Assembly: GCF_023806085.1 (NCBI RefSeq)
Contig: NZ_JAMSLX010000001.1
Location: forward strand, 186,001 to 250,000
Direction of reading: 5' to 3'
DNA from: Hephaestia sp. MAHUQ-44
Lineage (GTDB): Bacteria; Pseudomonadota; Alphaproteobacteria; Sphingomonadales; Sphingomonadaceae
Length of the DNA: 64,000 bases
Positions 54,868 through 64,000 of this stretch are shown here, in pieces. Numbering within the stretch: the stretch's first letter is position 1; each line of letters starts with the position of its first letter. The notes below the pieces were generated by a model. The model was not told where the DNA came from, searched no databases, and was given only the letters and a program-made list of their open reading frames with translations. Made by a program: the position numbers and the translations under genes.

Positions 54868-55460
54868 GCAAGAAACCTTTCCAGCAGCGCAATGCCGTAG
54901 CGCTGGCTCTTTTCGGGGTGGAACTGGACGCCGAGCATATTGTCGCGCCCGATCGCGGCGGTGACGGGACCACCATGGTCGGTCACCGCAAGCACATGAT
55001 CGCCCGCAAAGGCGTAGCCGTGCAGAAAATAGGCCTCGCCGGGCACGATCAGCGGGTGGTCGGCCACCGGCACCACATCGTTCCAGCCCATATGCGGCAC
55101 CTTGGCACCTGGATCGGCCGGGTGCAGCGCCTGCACCGTCCCCGCGATCCAGCCGAGCCCTTCATGGCTGCCCTGCTCGTCGCCGCGATCGGCCATCAGC
55201 TGCATCCCCACGCACACCCCCAGAAAGGGCGCGCCCTCGCCGCGCACGCGGGTGTCGAGCGCCGCGATCATGCCGGGGATCGCCCGGAGCGCCGCCGCGC
55301 ACGCGCCGAACGCACCGACGCCGGGCAGCACGATCCGATCGGCGCGCGCGATCGCGTCGGGATCGGCGGTGACGATCAGGTCGGCGGCGCCCGCGGCGTG
55401 GAGCGCGTTGGCGACCGACTGGAGATTGCCCGCGCCGTAATCGACCAGCGCGATGCTCAT
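54855..55460 (-). CDS. hisH: Imidazole glycerol phosphate synthase glutaminase subunit HisH
   Basis: HisH supplies ammonia to HisF from glutamine. The 201-aa class I glutaminase has [18 protein letters not shown], the nucleophile Cys in [12 protein letters not shown], and [10 protein letters not shown] with the catalytic His-Glu. The start MSIALVD at 55460 overlaps the YciI-like stop by four bases. It is in the middle of the his operon. Confidence 0.96.
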   Translation of the reverse strand: MSIALVDYGAGNLQSVANALHAAGAADLIVTADPDAIARADRIVLPGVGAFGACAAALRAIPGMIAALDTRVRGEGAPFLGVCVGMQLMADRGDEQGSHEGLGWIAGTVQALHPADPGAKVPHMGWNDVVPVADHPLIVPGEAYFLHGYAFAGDHVLAVTDHGGPVTAAIGRDNMLGVQFHPEKSQRYGIALLERFLAWRP

Positions 55461-55771
55461 GCGAGCAGCCCGGCGATCTCCGGTGCGGCAAAGCTGGCGT
55501 TGAACGGCACCAGCTCGACGGTCGCGACCCCGCTGGTCACGAACGGATCGGTCTGGGCGATCGCGGCCACCTCGTCGGCGGCGCCGCGCGCGATGATGAC
55601 GCCACCGACGCGCGGATCGCGCCGCCCGGCGATCAGGAACACCCCCTCGGCAAACCCGGCCTCGAGCCAGGCGACATGCGCCTTCAACTGCGCGTCGACG
55701 TCCTCGAGCGGCGCGACATAGGTCAGCAGGATGATCGAGAGCGGCCCCGAACTGCGAAAGCCGTCGGTCAT
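55457..55771 (-). CDS. YciI-family small protein in the his operon
   Basis: This 104-aa protein has the YciI fold pattern: LSIILLTYVAPLEDVDAQLK, AHVAWLEAGFAEGVFLIAGR and TDPFVTSGVATVELVPFNAS. YciI proteins are dimeric ferredoxin-like proteins with a conserved His-Asp pair; activity is mostly unknown. It overlaps hisB by one base (TGATG) and hisH by four bases (ATGA), so it is expressed with histidine synthesis. A role in the pathway is inference. Confidence 0.85.
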   Translation of the reverse strand: MTDGFRSSGPLSIILLTYVAPLEDVDAQLKAHVAWLEAGFAEGVFLIAGRRDPRVGGVIIARGAADEVAAIAQTDPFVTSGVATVELVPFNASFAAPEIAGLLA

Positions 55772-56370
55772 CACAGCATCCCCTTGGTCGAGGGGATCGC
55801 ATCGGCCTTGCGCGGATCGATCTCGACCGCCGCACGCAGGCTGCGCGCCACGCCCTTGAACGCCGCTTCGATGATATGGTGGTTGTTCTTGCCGTGGAGC
55901 AGCTCGATGTGGAGCGTCAGCCCCGCGCCGTGCGCGAAGCTGTGGAAGAAATGCTCGAACATCTCGGTATCCATCTCGCCGAGTCGCTTTTGCGAAAACG
56001 GGCATTTCCACACCAGATACGGCCGCCCCGAAATATCGAGCGCGACCCGCGTCAGCGTCTCGTCCATCGGGCTCAGCGCGTCGCCATACCGGCGGATGCC
56101 GCGCTTCTCGCCCAGCGCCTTGGCAATCGCCTCGCCCACCGCGATCCCGGTATCCTCGACGGTGTGATGCTGGTCGATATGGAGGTCGCCCACCGTTTTC
56201 ACGTCGAGGTCGATCAGCGAATGGCGCGAGAGCTGCTCGAGCATATGGTCGAAGAAACCGATTCCCGTCGAAACGGTGTAGCGGCCGGTGCCGTCGATGT
56301 TGACGGCCACGTCGATCGAGGTTTCGCTCGTCTTGCGGGCGATGGTGGCGGTACGCATGGTCGCGTCCAT
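55771..56370 (-). CDS. hisB: Imidazoleglycerol-phosphate dehydratase HisB
   Basis: HisB dehydrates imidazole glycerol phosphate to imidazole acetol phosphate. The 199-aa monofunctional form has the two manganese-binding repeats: [13 protein letters not shown] and [16 protein letters not shown] early, then the later [20 protein letters not shown]. Start at 56370 or at ATG 56358. It is the first gene of the his operon in this window and is divergent from sspB across 61 bp. Confidence 0.95.
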   Translation of the reverse strand: MDATMRTATIARKTSETSIDVAVNIDGTGRYTVSTGIGFFDHMLEQLSRHSLIDLDVKTVGDLHIDQHHTVEDTGIAVGEAIAKALGEKRGIRRYGDALSPMDETLTRVALDISGRPYLVWKCPFSQKRLGEMDTEMFEHFFHSFAHGAGLTLHIELLHGKNNHHIIEAAFKGVARSLRAAVEIDPRKADAIPSTKGML

Positions 56371-56431
56371 AGCGTGTTGGCCGCACCATGCAATCTTGAC
56401 CGCGGGCCAAAGCGCGTTACTTCATGCGCGG

Positions 56432-56911
56432 ATGACCGATGGCCTGCCCGATAGCCTGATTCCCTACGACGAAATCGTCCAGGAAGCGTTGCGCGCGGTG
56501 GTCGGCCGCGTGCTCGGTTCGGTTGCCGAAAACGGCGGCACGGCGCCCGGCGAGCATCATTTCTACATCACCTTCAAGACGCAGGCGCCCGGCGTCGACA
56601 TCCCGCAGCGCCTGATCGAGCGTTTTCCCGACGAGATGACGATCGTGCTCCAGAATCGCTTCTGGGATCTGACGGTCGATGCCGAACGCTTTTCGGTCGG
56701 GCTCAGCTTCAACCAGATTCCGTCGAAGCTCGTGATTCCCTATGCGGCGATCACCGGCTTCCACGATCCCGCGGTCAATTTCGAGCTGCGCTTCCAGGCG
56801 CAGGAAGCCGATGAGGAACACATCGGCGAGCCCGAAAACGACGGCCCCGTGGCCGAGCCGATCGAAGACGGCTCGAACGTCGTCGCGGTGGATTTCAAGC
56901 GCAAGAAATAA
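56432..56911 (+). CDS. sspB: SspB-family ClpXP adaptor
   Basis: SspB tethers ssrA-tagged proteins to ClpXP. The 159-aa protein has [40 protein letters not shown] and [20 protein letters not shown], matching the alphaproteobacterial SspB family (formerly a DUF). The acidic linker and final basic [10 protein letters not shown] fit the ClpX-binding tail. It is divergent from hisB, with fumC downstream on the same strand after a repeat. Confidence 0.9.
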   Translation: MTDGLPDSLIPYDEIVQEALRAVVGRVLGSVAENGGTAPGEHHFYITFKTQAPGVDIPQRLIERFPDEMTIVLQNRFWDLTVDAERFSVGLSFNQIPSKLVIPYAAITGFHDPAVNFELRFQAQEADEEHIGEPENDGPVAEPIEDGSNVVAVDFKRKK

Positions 56912-56951
56912 GCGGCCCGGCGCTGCGCCCCCATTTTGCGTCGGTGCCGAG

Positions 56952-57053
56952 CCCTTCGACAAGCTCAGGCGAGCCTTGTCGAAACACCGTCCTTCGCTCT
57001 AGAGCGCCTGTCACACGACAAGAGCGGCCCTTCGACCAACGCGGGGCGAATGG
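56952..57053. repeat. TTCGACA-type inverted repeat, copy 2
   Basis: CCCTTCGACAAGCTCAGG at the left, its near inverse CCTTGTCGAAACAC, and a second CCCTTCGACCAACGCGGGGC at the right. The last bases lead into TGGAGG, so the fumC Shine-Dalgarno sits at the repeat edge. Confidence 0.7.
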
Positions 57054-57060
57054 AGGCTGT

Positions 57061-58455
<1,395 letters not shown>

Positions 58456-58488
58456 GCGTAAGCTTGGGAATGCGCCTTTCGGCGCATT

Positions 58489-58569
58489 GCGGCACCGGCC
58501 CACTCCCCCACCCGGCCACCCAACAGGGTATTCTATGGGTGGCCGGGTGGGGGAGTGGGCCGGTGCCGC
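58489..58569. repeat. Long inverted-repeat element, copy 4
   Basis: Arms 58489-58522 and 58536-58569 are perfect complements over 34 bp, loop ACAGGGTATTCTA. It is flanked on both sides by short hairpins. It differs from copy 1 by only a base or two per arm. Confidence 0.95.
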
Positions 58570-58615
58570 TTCGGAAATCGCCCTTTCGCGATTTCTCAAA
58601 CACCCCATTCTTCCC

Positions 58616-58665
58616 GTCACCCCGGCCTTGTGCCGGGGGCCAACCCTCCACGAGCGCCCGCGCCC
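58616..58665. repeat. Partial double-hairpin repeat, copy E
   Basis: GTCACCCCGGCCTTGTGCCG followed by GGGGCCAACCCTCCACGAG matches the left half and centre of copy D; the right half is missing. It lies in the gap after fumC, the only copy not between convergent genes. Confidence 0.75.
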
Positions 58666-58779
58666 TTGGGATGGCGAACCGCATCCGACATCCCCGGCGC
58701 GCACCGCTTTTGCCGCCCTGCGGGAACCCGCCCCCCTTTCCGGGGATTGAACCCCCGATACCAAGGCAAGGAGCACTCC

Positions 58780-58995
58780 ATGGGAGCAACCACCATCGGC
58801 GCCATCGTCGGCGCCGCGATCGACGGCATGAGCGGGGATGACGGCGCGGTCGACGGCGCGATCGTCGGCGCGGTGGCGGCGAACGTCCTCAAGGTCGCGG
58901 TGCCGGTCGCCGCCACCTGGGCGGTCGGCTGGCTGGTGCTGCGCGGGTTGGGCGCGGCCTGGGATCGGGTCGCGAAAGAGGGAGAGACGGCATGA
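58780..58995 (+). CDS. Glycine-zipper-like mini-protein
   Basis: This 71-aa protein has a Gly/Ala-rich hydrophobic pattern (TIGAIVGAAIDGMSGDDGA, VDGAIVGAVAANVLKV) followed by one clear membrane segment (VAATWAVGWLVLRGLGAAW). AAGGAG lies eight bases before the ATG. It overlaps the next gene by ATGA. No function is recognised; the G-rich repeats resemble glycine-zipper proteins. Confidence 0.65.
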   Translation: MGATTIGAIVGAAIDGMSGDDGAVDGAIVGAVAANVLKVAVPVAATWAVGWLVLRGLGAAWDRVAKEGETA

Positions 58996-59183
58996 TCGGC
59001 AAGCTCATCGGCGCGCTTGTGGGCCGCGAAATCGACCGCCGCGACGGCAAAAGCGGGATCAAGGGCGCCGCGATCGGCGCGGTCGCGGTGGGCGCGATGC
59101 GTCGTCTCGGCCCGCTCGGCCTCGCGCTCGGCGGCGCCTATGCCGCCAAGAAAGCCTATGACCGCCGCAAGGCACGGCGCTAG
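58992..59183 (+). CDS. Second glycine-rich mini-protein
   Basis: This 63-aa protein begins MIGKLIGALVGREIDRRDG and continues IKGAAIGAVAVGAMRRLGPL with a basic C-terminus (YDRRKARR). It resembles the preceding protein in composition. GGAGAGACGGC precedes the ATG. The two genes overlap by four bases and probably act together, perhaps in the envelope; this is inference. Confidence 0.65.
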   Translation: MIGKLIGALVGREIDRRDGKSGIKGAAIGAVAVGAMRRLGPLGLALGGAYAAKKAYDRRKARR

Positions 59184-59233
59184 ATTATTCCATCTGGCGA
59201 CCCGAAAATAACGGCAATCAAAAGATAATCCAG

Positions 59234-59283
59234 GGACGCTCCGGTTCGATGAGAACCGGATCGACTCTGGGCGCCCAGCGTCC
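59234..59283. other. Predicted three-way-junction RNA structure
   Basis: GGACGCT (59234-59240) can close against AGCGTCC (59277-59283). Inside are a hairpin CCGGTTC-GATGA-GAACCGG (59241-59259) and the palindrome CTGGGCGCCCAG (59267-59278), which competes for the last two bases. It lies in the 282-bp gap before the MFS gene. It could be a terminator or repeat. Confidence 0.4.
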
Positions 59284-59291
59284 GTTCCGAA

Positions 59292-59318
59292 CCGTTCGCC
59301 CTGAGCCTGTCGAAGGGC
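59292..59318. repeat. TTCGACA-type repeat, copy 3 (half)
   Basis: CCGTTCGCCCTGAGCCTGTC followed by GAAGGGC matches one side of the repeat at 29566-29654 in inverted orientation. No mirrored partner follows within the gap. Confidence 0.7.
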
Positions 59319-59465
59319 CGCGCGTCTTCAGCGAAGCGAAAGACCGCCTCATCGCGGCGGCACGGCCACACACGATCACGATTTCGTCCGGGGCGGCGCA
59401 GACGGCTTGATTCCCGCCCCACCGGCACTCAAGAAGACGCACGCTGCAAGGAGCCCCGCACCACG

Positions 59466-61112
59466 TTGGCCGACGCCCCCCGCCTTTCCCTGTTCCGACC
59501 GTTCCGCCACCGCACCTTCCGATCGGTGTGGATCGCGAACACCGTCTCCAATTTCGGCGGGCTGATCGAGGGCGTCGGCGCGGCGTGGATGATGGTGCTG
59601 CTTTCGGCCCCCGCCAGCATGGTCGCGCTGGTCCAGGCGTCGAAGGCGCTGCCGGTGATGCTGCTGTCGCTGATGGCGGGCGCGATCGCCGACCAGTTCG
59701 ATCGGCGGCGGGTGCTGATCGGCGCGCAATGGTTCCTGTTCCTCGCCTCGGCGGGGCTGTGCCTGGTCACCTTTTTCGATGTGGTGACGCCGTGGCTGCT
59801 GCTCGTCTTCACTTTCCTGATCGGCTGCGGCAACGCCTTCAACCGCCCCGCCTGGCAAAGCTCGGTCGGCGAGATGGTGCCGCGTGAGGATCTCGCGGGG
59901 GCGGTCACGCTCAATTCGATGGGGTTCAACCTCGCGCGCAGCGTCGGCCCGGCGGTCGGCGGGATGATCGTCGCCGCGTTCGGCGCCGCCGCCGCCTTCG
60001 CGTTCAACGTCCTGTCCTATCTCGGGCTGATCGGGGTGCTCGGCCGCTGGCACCCCGAGCTTCCCGAACGCACGCTGCCGCGCGAACGGATCGGCGATGC
60101 GATGGCCGCGGGCGTGCGCTATGTCGCGATGTCGCCGCACATCCTCGTCGTGCTCGTCCGCTCGACGCTGTTCGGCGTGGGCTCGATCGTGATCCAGGCG
60201 CTGCTGCCGCTGGTCGCGCGCGATCTCGTCGGCGGCGGCTCGTTCACCTACGGCGTCTTGCTGGGGGCGTTCGGGATCGGTGCGGTCGGCGGCGCCGTCG
60301 GCAGCGGCGTCCTGCACCAGCGGCTCTCGACCGAGGGGGTGGTGCGGATCGCGAGCCTCGCCTTCGCGATCGCGACCGTCATCGCCGGCGTCTCACCCTT
60401 TCTGCCGCTTACGCTGCTCGCGCTCGCGATCACCGGGGCGGCGTGGATCATCGTGCTGTCGAGCTTCAACACCGTCATCCAGCTCGCCGCGCCGCGCTGG
60501 GTGGTGGGGCGCGCGCTCGCGCTCTACCAGATGGCGACCTTCGGCGGCATGGCGCTGGGCAGCTGGGTGTGGGGCGTCGTCGCCGATCTGCATCATGTCG
60601 GCACCGCGCTGATCGTGGCGGGCCTCGTCCAGATCGTCGCGCTGGTCGTCGCGCTGCCGTTCCGCCTCGCCCCGGTCGATGATCTCGATCTCGCCCCGCT
60701 GCGCGACTTCACCGCCCCGGACACCGATGTTCCCGTCAACGCGCGCAGCGGCCCGGTGGTCGTCACCATCTCCTACGATATCGCCGAGCAGGACGAGGTC
60801 GCCTTCCTGACGGTGATGGCCGAGCGCCGCCGCATCCGCCGCCGCGACGGCGCGCGCCACTGGCATCTGCTGCGCGACCTTGCCGATCGCACGCGCTGGA
60901 TCGAGCGCTATCACGTGCCCACCTGGCTCGATTACGTCCGCCACAACCAGCGCCGCACCCGCGCCGATGCCGCTGTCACCGAAGAACTCCGCCGCCTCCA
61001 CCGCGGCGCCTGGCCCCCGCCGGTGACGCGGATGCTCGAACGCGACATCTCCGCGACGCTGGGCGACCGGCTGGGCAATATCCTGCCGGGCTTGCGGCAG
61101 GTGCATTGGTAA
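59466..61112 (+). CDS. MFS exporter, EntS-like (MFS_3)
   Basis: This 548-aa carrier has about twelve hydrophobic segments (FRSVWIANTVSNFGGLIEGV, GNAFNRPAWQSSVGEMVPRE) typical of the MFS_3/enterobactin exporter-like family. Residues from about 415 form a soluble tail (VVVTISYDIAEQDEVAFLTV) of the kind seen in this branch. The only workable start is TTG at 59466, with AAGGAG rather far upstream. It is likely an efflux pump; the substrate is unknown. It is convergent with the methyltransferase gene. Confidence 0.88.
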   Translation: MADAPRLSLFRPFRHRTFRSVWIANTVSNFGGLIEGVGAAWMMVLLSAPASMVALVQASKALPVMLLSLMAGAIADQFDRRRVLIGAQWFLFLASAGLCLVTFFDVVTPWLLLVFTFLIGCGNAFNRPAWQSSVGEMVPREDLAGAVTLNSMGFNLARSVGPAVGGMIVAAFGAAAAFAFNVLSYLGLIGVLGRWHPELPERTLPRERIGDAMAAGVRYVAMSPHILVVLVRSTLFGVGSIVIQALLPLVARDLVGGGSFTYGVLLGAFGIGAVGGAVGSGVLHQRLSTEGVVRIASLAFAIATVIAGVSPFLPLTLLALAITGAAWIIVLSSFNTVIQLAAPRWVVGRALALYQMATFGGMALGSWVWGVVADLHHVGTALIVAGLVQIVALVVALPFRLAPVDDLDLAPLRDFTAPDTDVPVNARSGPVVVTISYDIAEQDEVAFLTVMAERRRIRRRDGARHWHLLRDLADRTRWIERYHVPTWLDYVRHNQRRTRADAAVTEELRRLHRGAWPPPVTRMLERDISATLGDRLGNILPGLRQVHW

Positions 61113-61154
61113 ACCCACCGCCCGGCCCCACACCGGCGCGCGCGCATCCCGCAA

Positions 61155-62765
61155 TTACAGCAGCGATCCCTGTTTAGCACTCTCCTCGCGCCGCGCCTGC
61201 CTACCGACGGTCGTGTCGACCCACGGAATGTCGGGGCGCTTGTTCTGGAACAATTCGGCCAGCGTGATGATCTGCAACCGCCCGTGCTTGCGGCCGGTAT
61301 ATTCGTTGGCCCAGACGCCGACCGCCGCCGCGTCGCGTTCCATCGCGCGCGTCGGCATCTGCGCGGTGATCAGCACGCCGATCTTCGCATTCTCGCGCTG
61401 GATCACCTGTGCCAGCCGCCCGACATCCTTCACGCCCGTCCCGCCGCCCTTGACCTCGACGATCGCCTTTTCGGTCTTCCGGCCGTCGGGCTTGAACCAG
61501 ATGATGCCGTCGATGCCGCCGTCGGGGCCTTTGCGGCCGCCCTTCCACGGATCGGCCTCGACGACGGAGAGCGCCCATAATTCGAACTGATGCTTGTCGC
61601 GCCGCGCCAGATCCCGCGCGGAGGCCAGCGATTGCGGCCGGCCGACCACCTCGAACGCGATGCCGGGAAAGGCCTCGGTCATCCGTTTTTCGATCAGGCC
61701 GATCGCCAGATGGGTCACGTCGATTCCGATCCATCGCCGTCCCAGCTTCTGCGCGGCATGGACGGCGGTGCCGCAGCCGCAGAACGGATCGAGCACCACA
61801 CCGCCCTCGTCGGACGATGCCGAGATGATCCGTTCGAGCAGCGCGAGGGGCTTTTGCGTGGGATAGGGCATCTTCTCGCCCGACCATCCCCGCAACATAC
61901 TGATATCGGACCAGTTGGTCGTTACCTGCGTTCCCTTGCTCTCGTCGAGATAGCGCTTGTACATCGGGACGTTGCCCGGTTTTGTCTGCACAACCCGGCC
62001 CTCGTCGATTAGCTGCTGCATGCGCTCGCGCGAATAGCGCCAGTGACGCGACACCCCCATGACCTCGTAATAAGGGTTGCCTTTCGCTGCACCGCCGGGA
62101 CCAAGCATATTGTCCATTTTCCAGCGACGACCATCCGCATCTCGATATTTATAGAATTTGCGGACGTATTCGTCTGAAAGCGGCTCGTAGAGCGCATTCC
62201 AGATCCTATCATTCGTCTTTTGGTAAAAGAGGATGATGTCGTTCACGCGCCCGAAATGCTTGGCACCCTGGCCAGCGTCATTCTTCGCATCGCTTCGCTT
62301 CCACACAATCTCGTTGACGTAGTTCGTTGCCCCGAACACCCCGTCGAGCAGCAACTTGAGATAATGGCTCGCGGTAGGGTCGCAGTGCAGATAGAGCGAC
62401 CCCGTCGGCTTCAGCGCGCGGTGCAGTTCGATCAACCGCACCGCCATCATGGCGAGATAGGCCATCATGTCGTTGTCGCCCAGAAACTCGCGCATCGCGC
62501 GCAGCAGCGTGAAGGCGCCGGTATTGCCGCTGCGCATCACCTCGTCGAAGGCGCGTTCGGCGCGGTCGTTCCAGTGCCAGGTGTCCTCGAACGCCTCGAT
62601 CTGCGATTCGGATTGCCGGCCCTCGGGCGATTTGAACAGGATGTTGTAATTGGCGTTCGAATTGAACGGCGGGTCGAGATAGATCAGGTCGACGCTCGCG
62701 TCGGGCACATGCGCGCGCAGCACGTCGAGATTGTCGCCGTAGAACAGATGGTTTGTCGGTTGCAT
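61155..62765 (-). CDS. DNA methyltransferase fused to nuclease-like domain
   Basis: This 536-aa protein has motif IV DPPFNSN at residues 31-37 followed later by motif I VVLDPFCGCGTAVHAA near 325, the order of beta-class N6-adenine/N4-cytosine methyltransferases (N6_N4_Mtase). From about residue 400 it continues as a PD-(D/E)XK-like domain: DGGIDGIIWF supplies an Asp and KAIVEVKGGGTG the ExK pair, with VGVLITAQ-like strands after. The segment between motifs IV and I, the likely target-recognition region, is clearly lower in GC (about 42-57% in 62101-62280) than its surroundings. An ATG at 62783 is an alternative start. Confidence 0.82.
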   Translation of the reverse strand: MQPTNHLFYGDNLDVLRAHVPDASVDLIYLDPPFNSNANYNILFKSPEGRQSESQIEAFEDTWHWNDRAERAFDEVMRSGNTGAFTLLRAMREFLGDNDMMAYLAMMAVRLIELHRALKPTGSLYLHCDPTASHYLKLLLDGVFGATNYVNEIVWKRSDAKNDAGQGAKHFGRVNDIILFYQKTNDRIWNALYEPLSDEYVRKFYKYRDADGRRWKMDNMLGPGGAAKGNPYYEVMGVSRHWRYSRERMQQLIDEGRVVQTKPGNVPMYKRYLDESKGTQVTTNWSDISMLRGWSGEKMPYPTQKPLALLERIISASSDEGGVVLDPFCGCGTAVHAAQKLGRRWIGIDVTHLAIGLIEKRMTEAFPGIAFEVVGRPQSLASARDLARRDKHQFELWALSVVEADPWKGGRKGPDGGIDGIIWFKPDGRKTEKAIVEVKGGGTGVKDVGRLAQVIQRENAKIGVLITAQMPTRAMERDAAAVGVWANEYTGRKHGRLQIITLAELFQNKRPDIPWVDTTVGRQARREESAKQGSLL

Positions 62766-62942
62766 CGCCGGTCCCCCCGGCATCGCATCCTCGGGCGGCG
62801 GCGGGGCGAAAGCCCGCGGCGATGGCGCAGCTTCGGAGGCGTCGCCGCTTTCCGGGCGGGAGTCCGCTCCATATCGGATGCGATCGTCGCCTGCTGGCAC
62901 CCGCCGCCCCGGCTCCCTATCTCCCCTCTAGCCTCCGACAAA

Positions 62943-62957
62943 GAACAGAAGTAGAAC
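62943..62957 (+). promoter_or_regulatory. Alphaproteobacterial LexA (SOS) box before uvrA
   Basis: GAACAGAAGTAGAAC matches GAAC-N7-GAAC, the reverse complement of the GTTC-N7-GTTC operator known for alphaproteobacterial LexA. It lies seven bases before the uvrA ATG, where LexA would block transcription until DNA damage. Confidence 0.7.
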
Positions 62958-62964
62958 CCGCTTC

Positions 62965-64000
<1,036 letters not shown>

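Larger units (their letters stand above)
58456..58779. other. Gene-free 324-bp stretch filled with hairpins and repeats
   Basis: In order this holds a hairpin AATGCGCC/GGCGCATT (58469-58488), the long inverted-repeat element (58489-58569), a second hairpin GAAATCGC/GCGATTTC (58574-58595) and a partial double-hairpin repeat (58616-58665). A GC-rich tail leads to the next small gene. I see no coding signal in it. Confidence 0.7.

Noticed and set aside
61174..61182. TTAGCACTC, half of a CIRCE operator
   Set aside because: The second half GAGTGCTAA is absent and the bases code for the methyltransferase C-terminus.

Overview
The window is high-GC DNA with no rRNA or tRNA gene recognised. Gene content and style point to an alphaproteobacterium, most likely of the order Sphingomonadales. 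The supporting features are hslVU, hrcA-grpE beside rph-rdgB, an alphaproteobacterial-type SspB, a short PHA synthase with PhaR and a thiolase, a CYP153-like P450, GPH and MFS sugar carriers, SDRs, and a GAAC-N7-GAAC SOS box before uvrA. The placement is inference from content; no marker gene such as 16S is present.

Layout. 1-6.7 kb: a small lipoprotein, hslVU, a Yip1-type membrane protein, a holin/GH108 endolysin pair that looks like a gene-transfer-agent lysis cassette, and an SDR-glycosidase pair. 6.7-12.3 kb: mutS, an isolated CpaF secretion ATPase and an aspartyl protease with two DTG motifs and a PDZ-like tail. 12.3-16.2 kb: a PHA module (phaR, a short class III-sized PhaC-like enzyme, phaA) with two small DUF genes. 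16.3-23.0 kb: a compact accessory cluster of a COG5610-type HAD protein, a methyltransferase, a DegT aminotransferase fused to a flavin monooxygenase-like module, and a GT2 glycosyltransferase. 23.1-27.2 kb: a ROK fructokinase-type kinase divergent from two overlapping flavin halogenase-family genes, one with intact catalytic residues and one without. 27.2-35.7 kb: maeB, a DUF4403 lipoprotein, SDR/acyl-CoA dehydrogenase genes and a GPH symporter. 35.8-40.4 kb: three exported enzymes (M61 peptidase, M1 peptidase, CHAP hydrolase). 40.5-49.9 kb: a CYP153-like P450, an ABC exporter, queG, a large hybrid histidine kinase and an indoleamine 2,3-dioxygenase-like protein. 50-59 kb: grpE-hrcA, rph-rdgB, a hisB-yciI-hisH-hisA-hisF operon, sspB, fumC and two glycine-rich mini-proteins. 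59.4-64 kb: an MFS exporter, a DNA methyltransferase fused to a nuclease-like domain, and the 5' part of uvrA behind an SOS box.

Genes are mostly packed in short operons with ATGA, GTGA or TGATG overlaps. The only gene-free stretch above 300 bases is 58456-58779, and it is filled with hairpin and repeat elements.

The most distinctive non-coding signal is a set of dispersed inverted-repeat families. A 78-84-bp element with 32-34-bp near-perfect arms occurs four times plus a half copy. An 86-94-bp double-hairpin element occurs four times, always between convergent 3' ends, plus a partial copy. A third family is built on a TTCGACA-type core. A 37-bp palindrome sits in frame inside an acyl-CoA dehydrogenase gene. 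The best candidates for undescribed biology are the aminotransferase-monooxygenase fusion cluster, the intact/degenerate halogenase pair, the methyltransferase-nuclease fusion and these repeat families.
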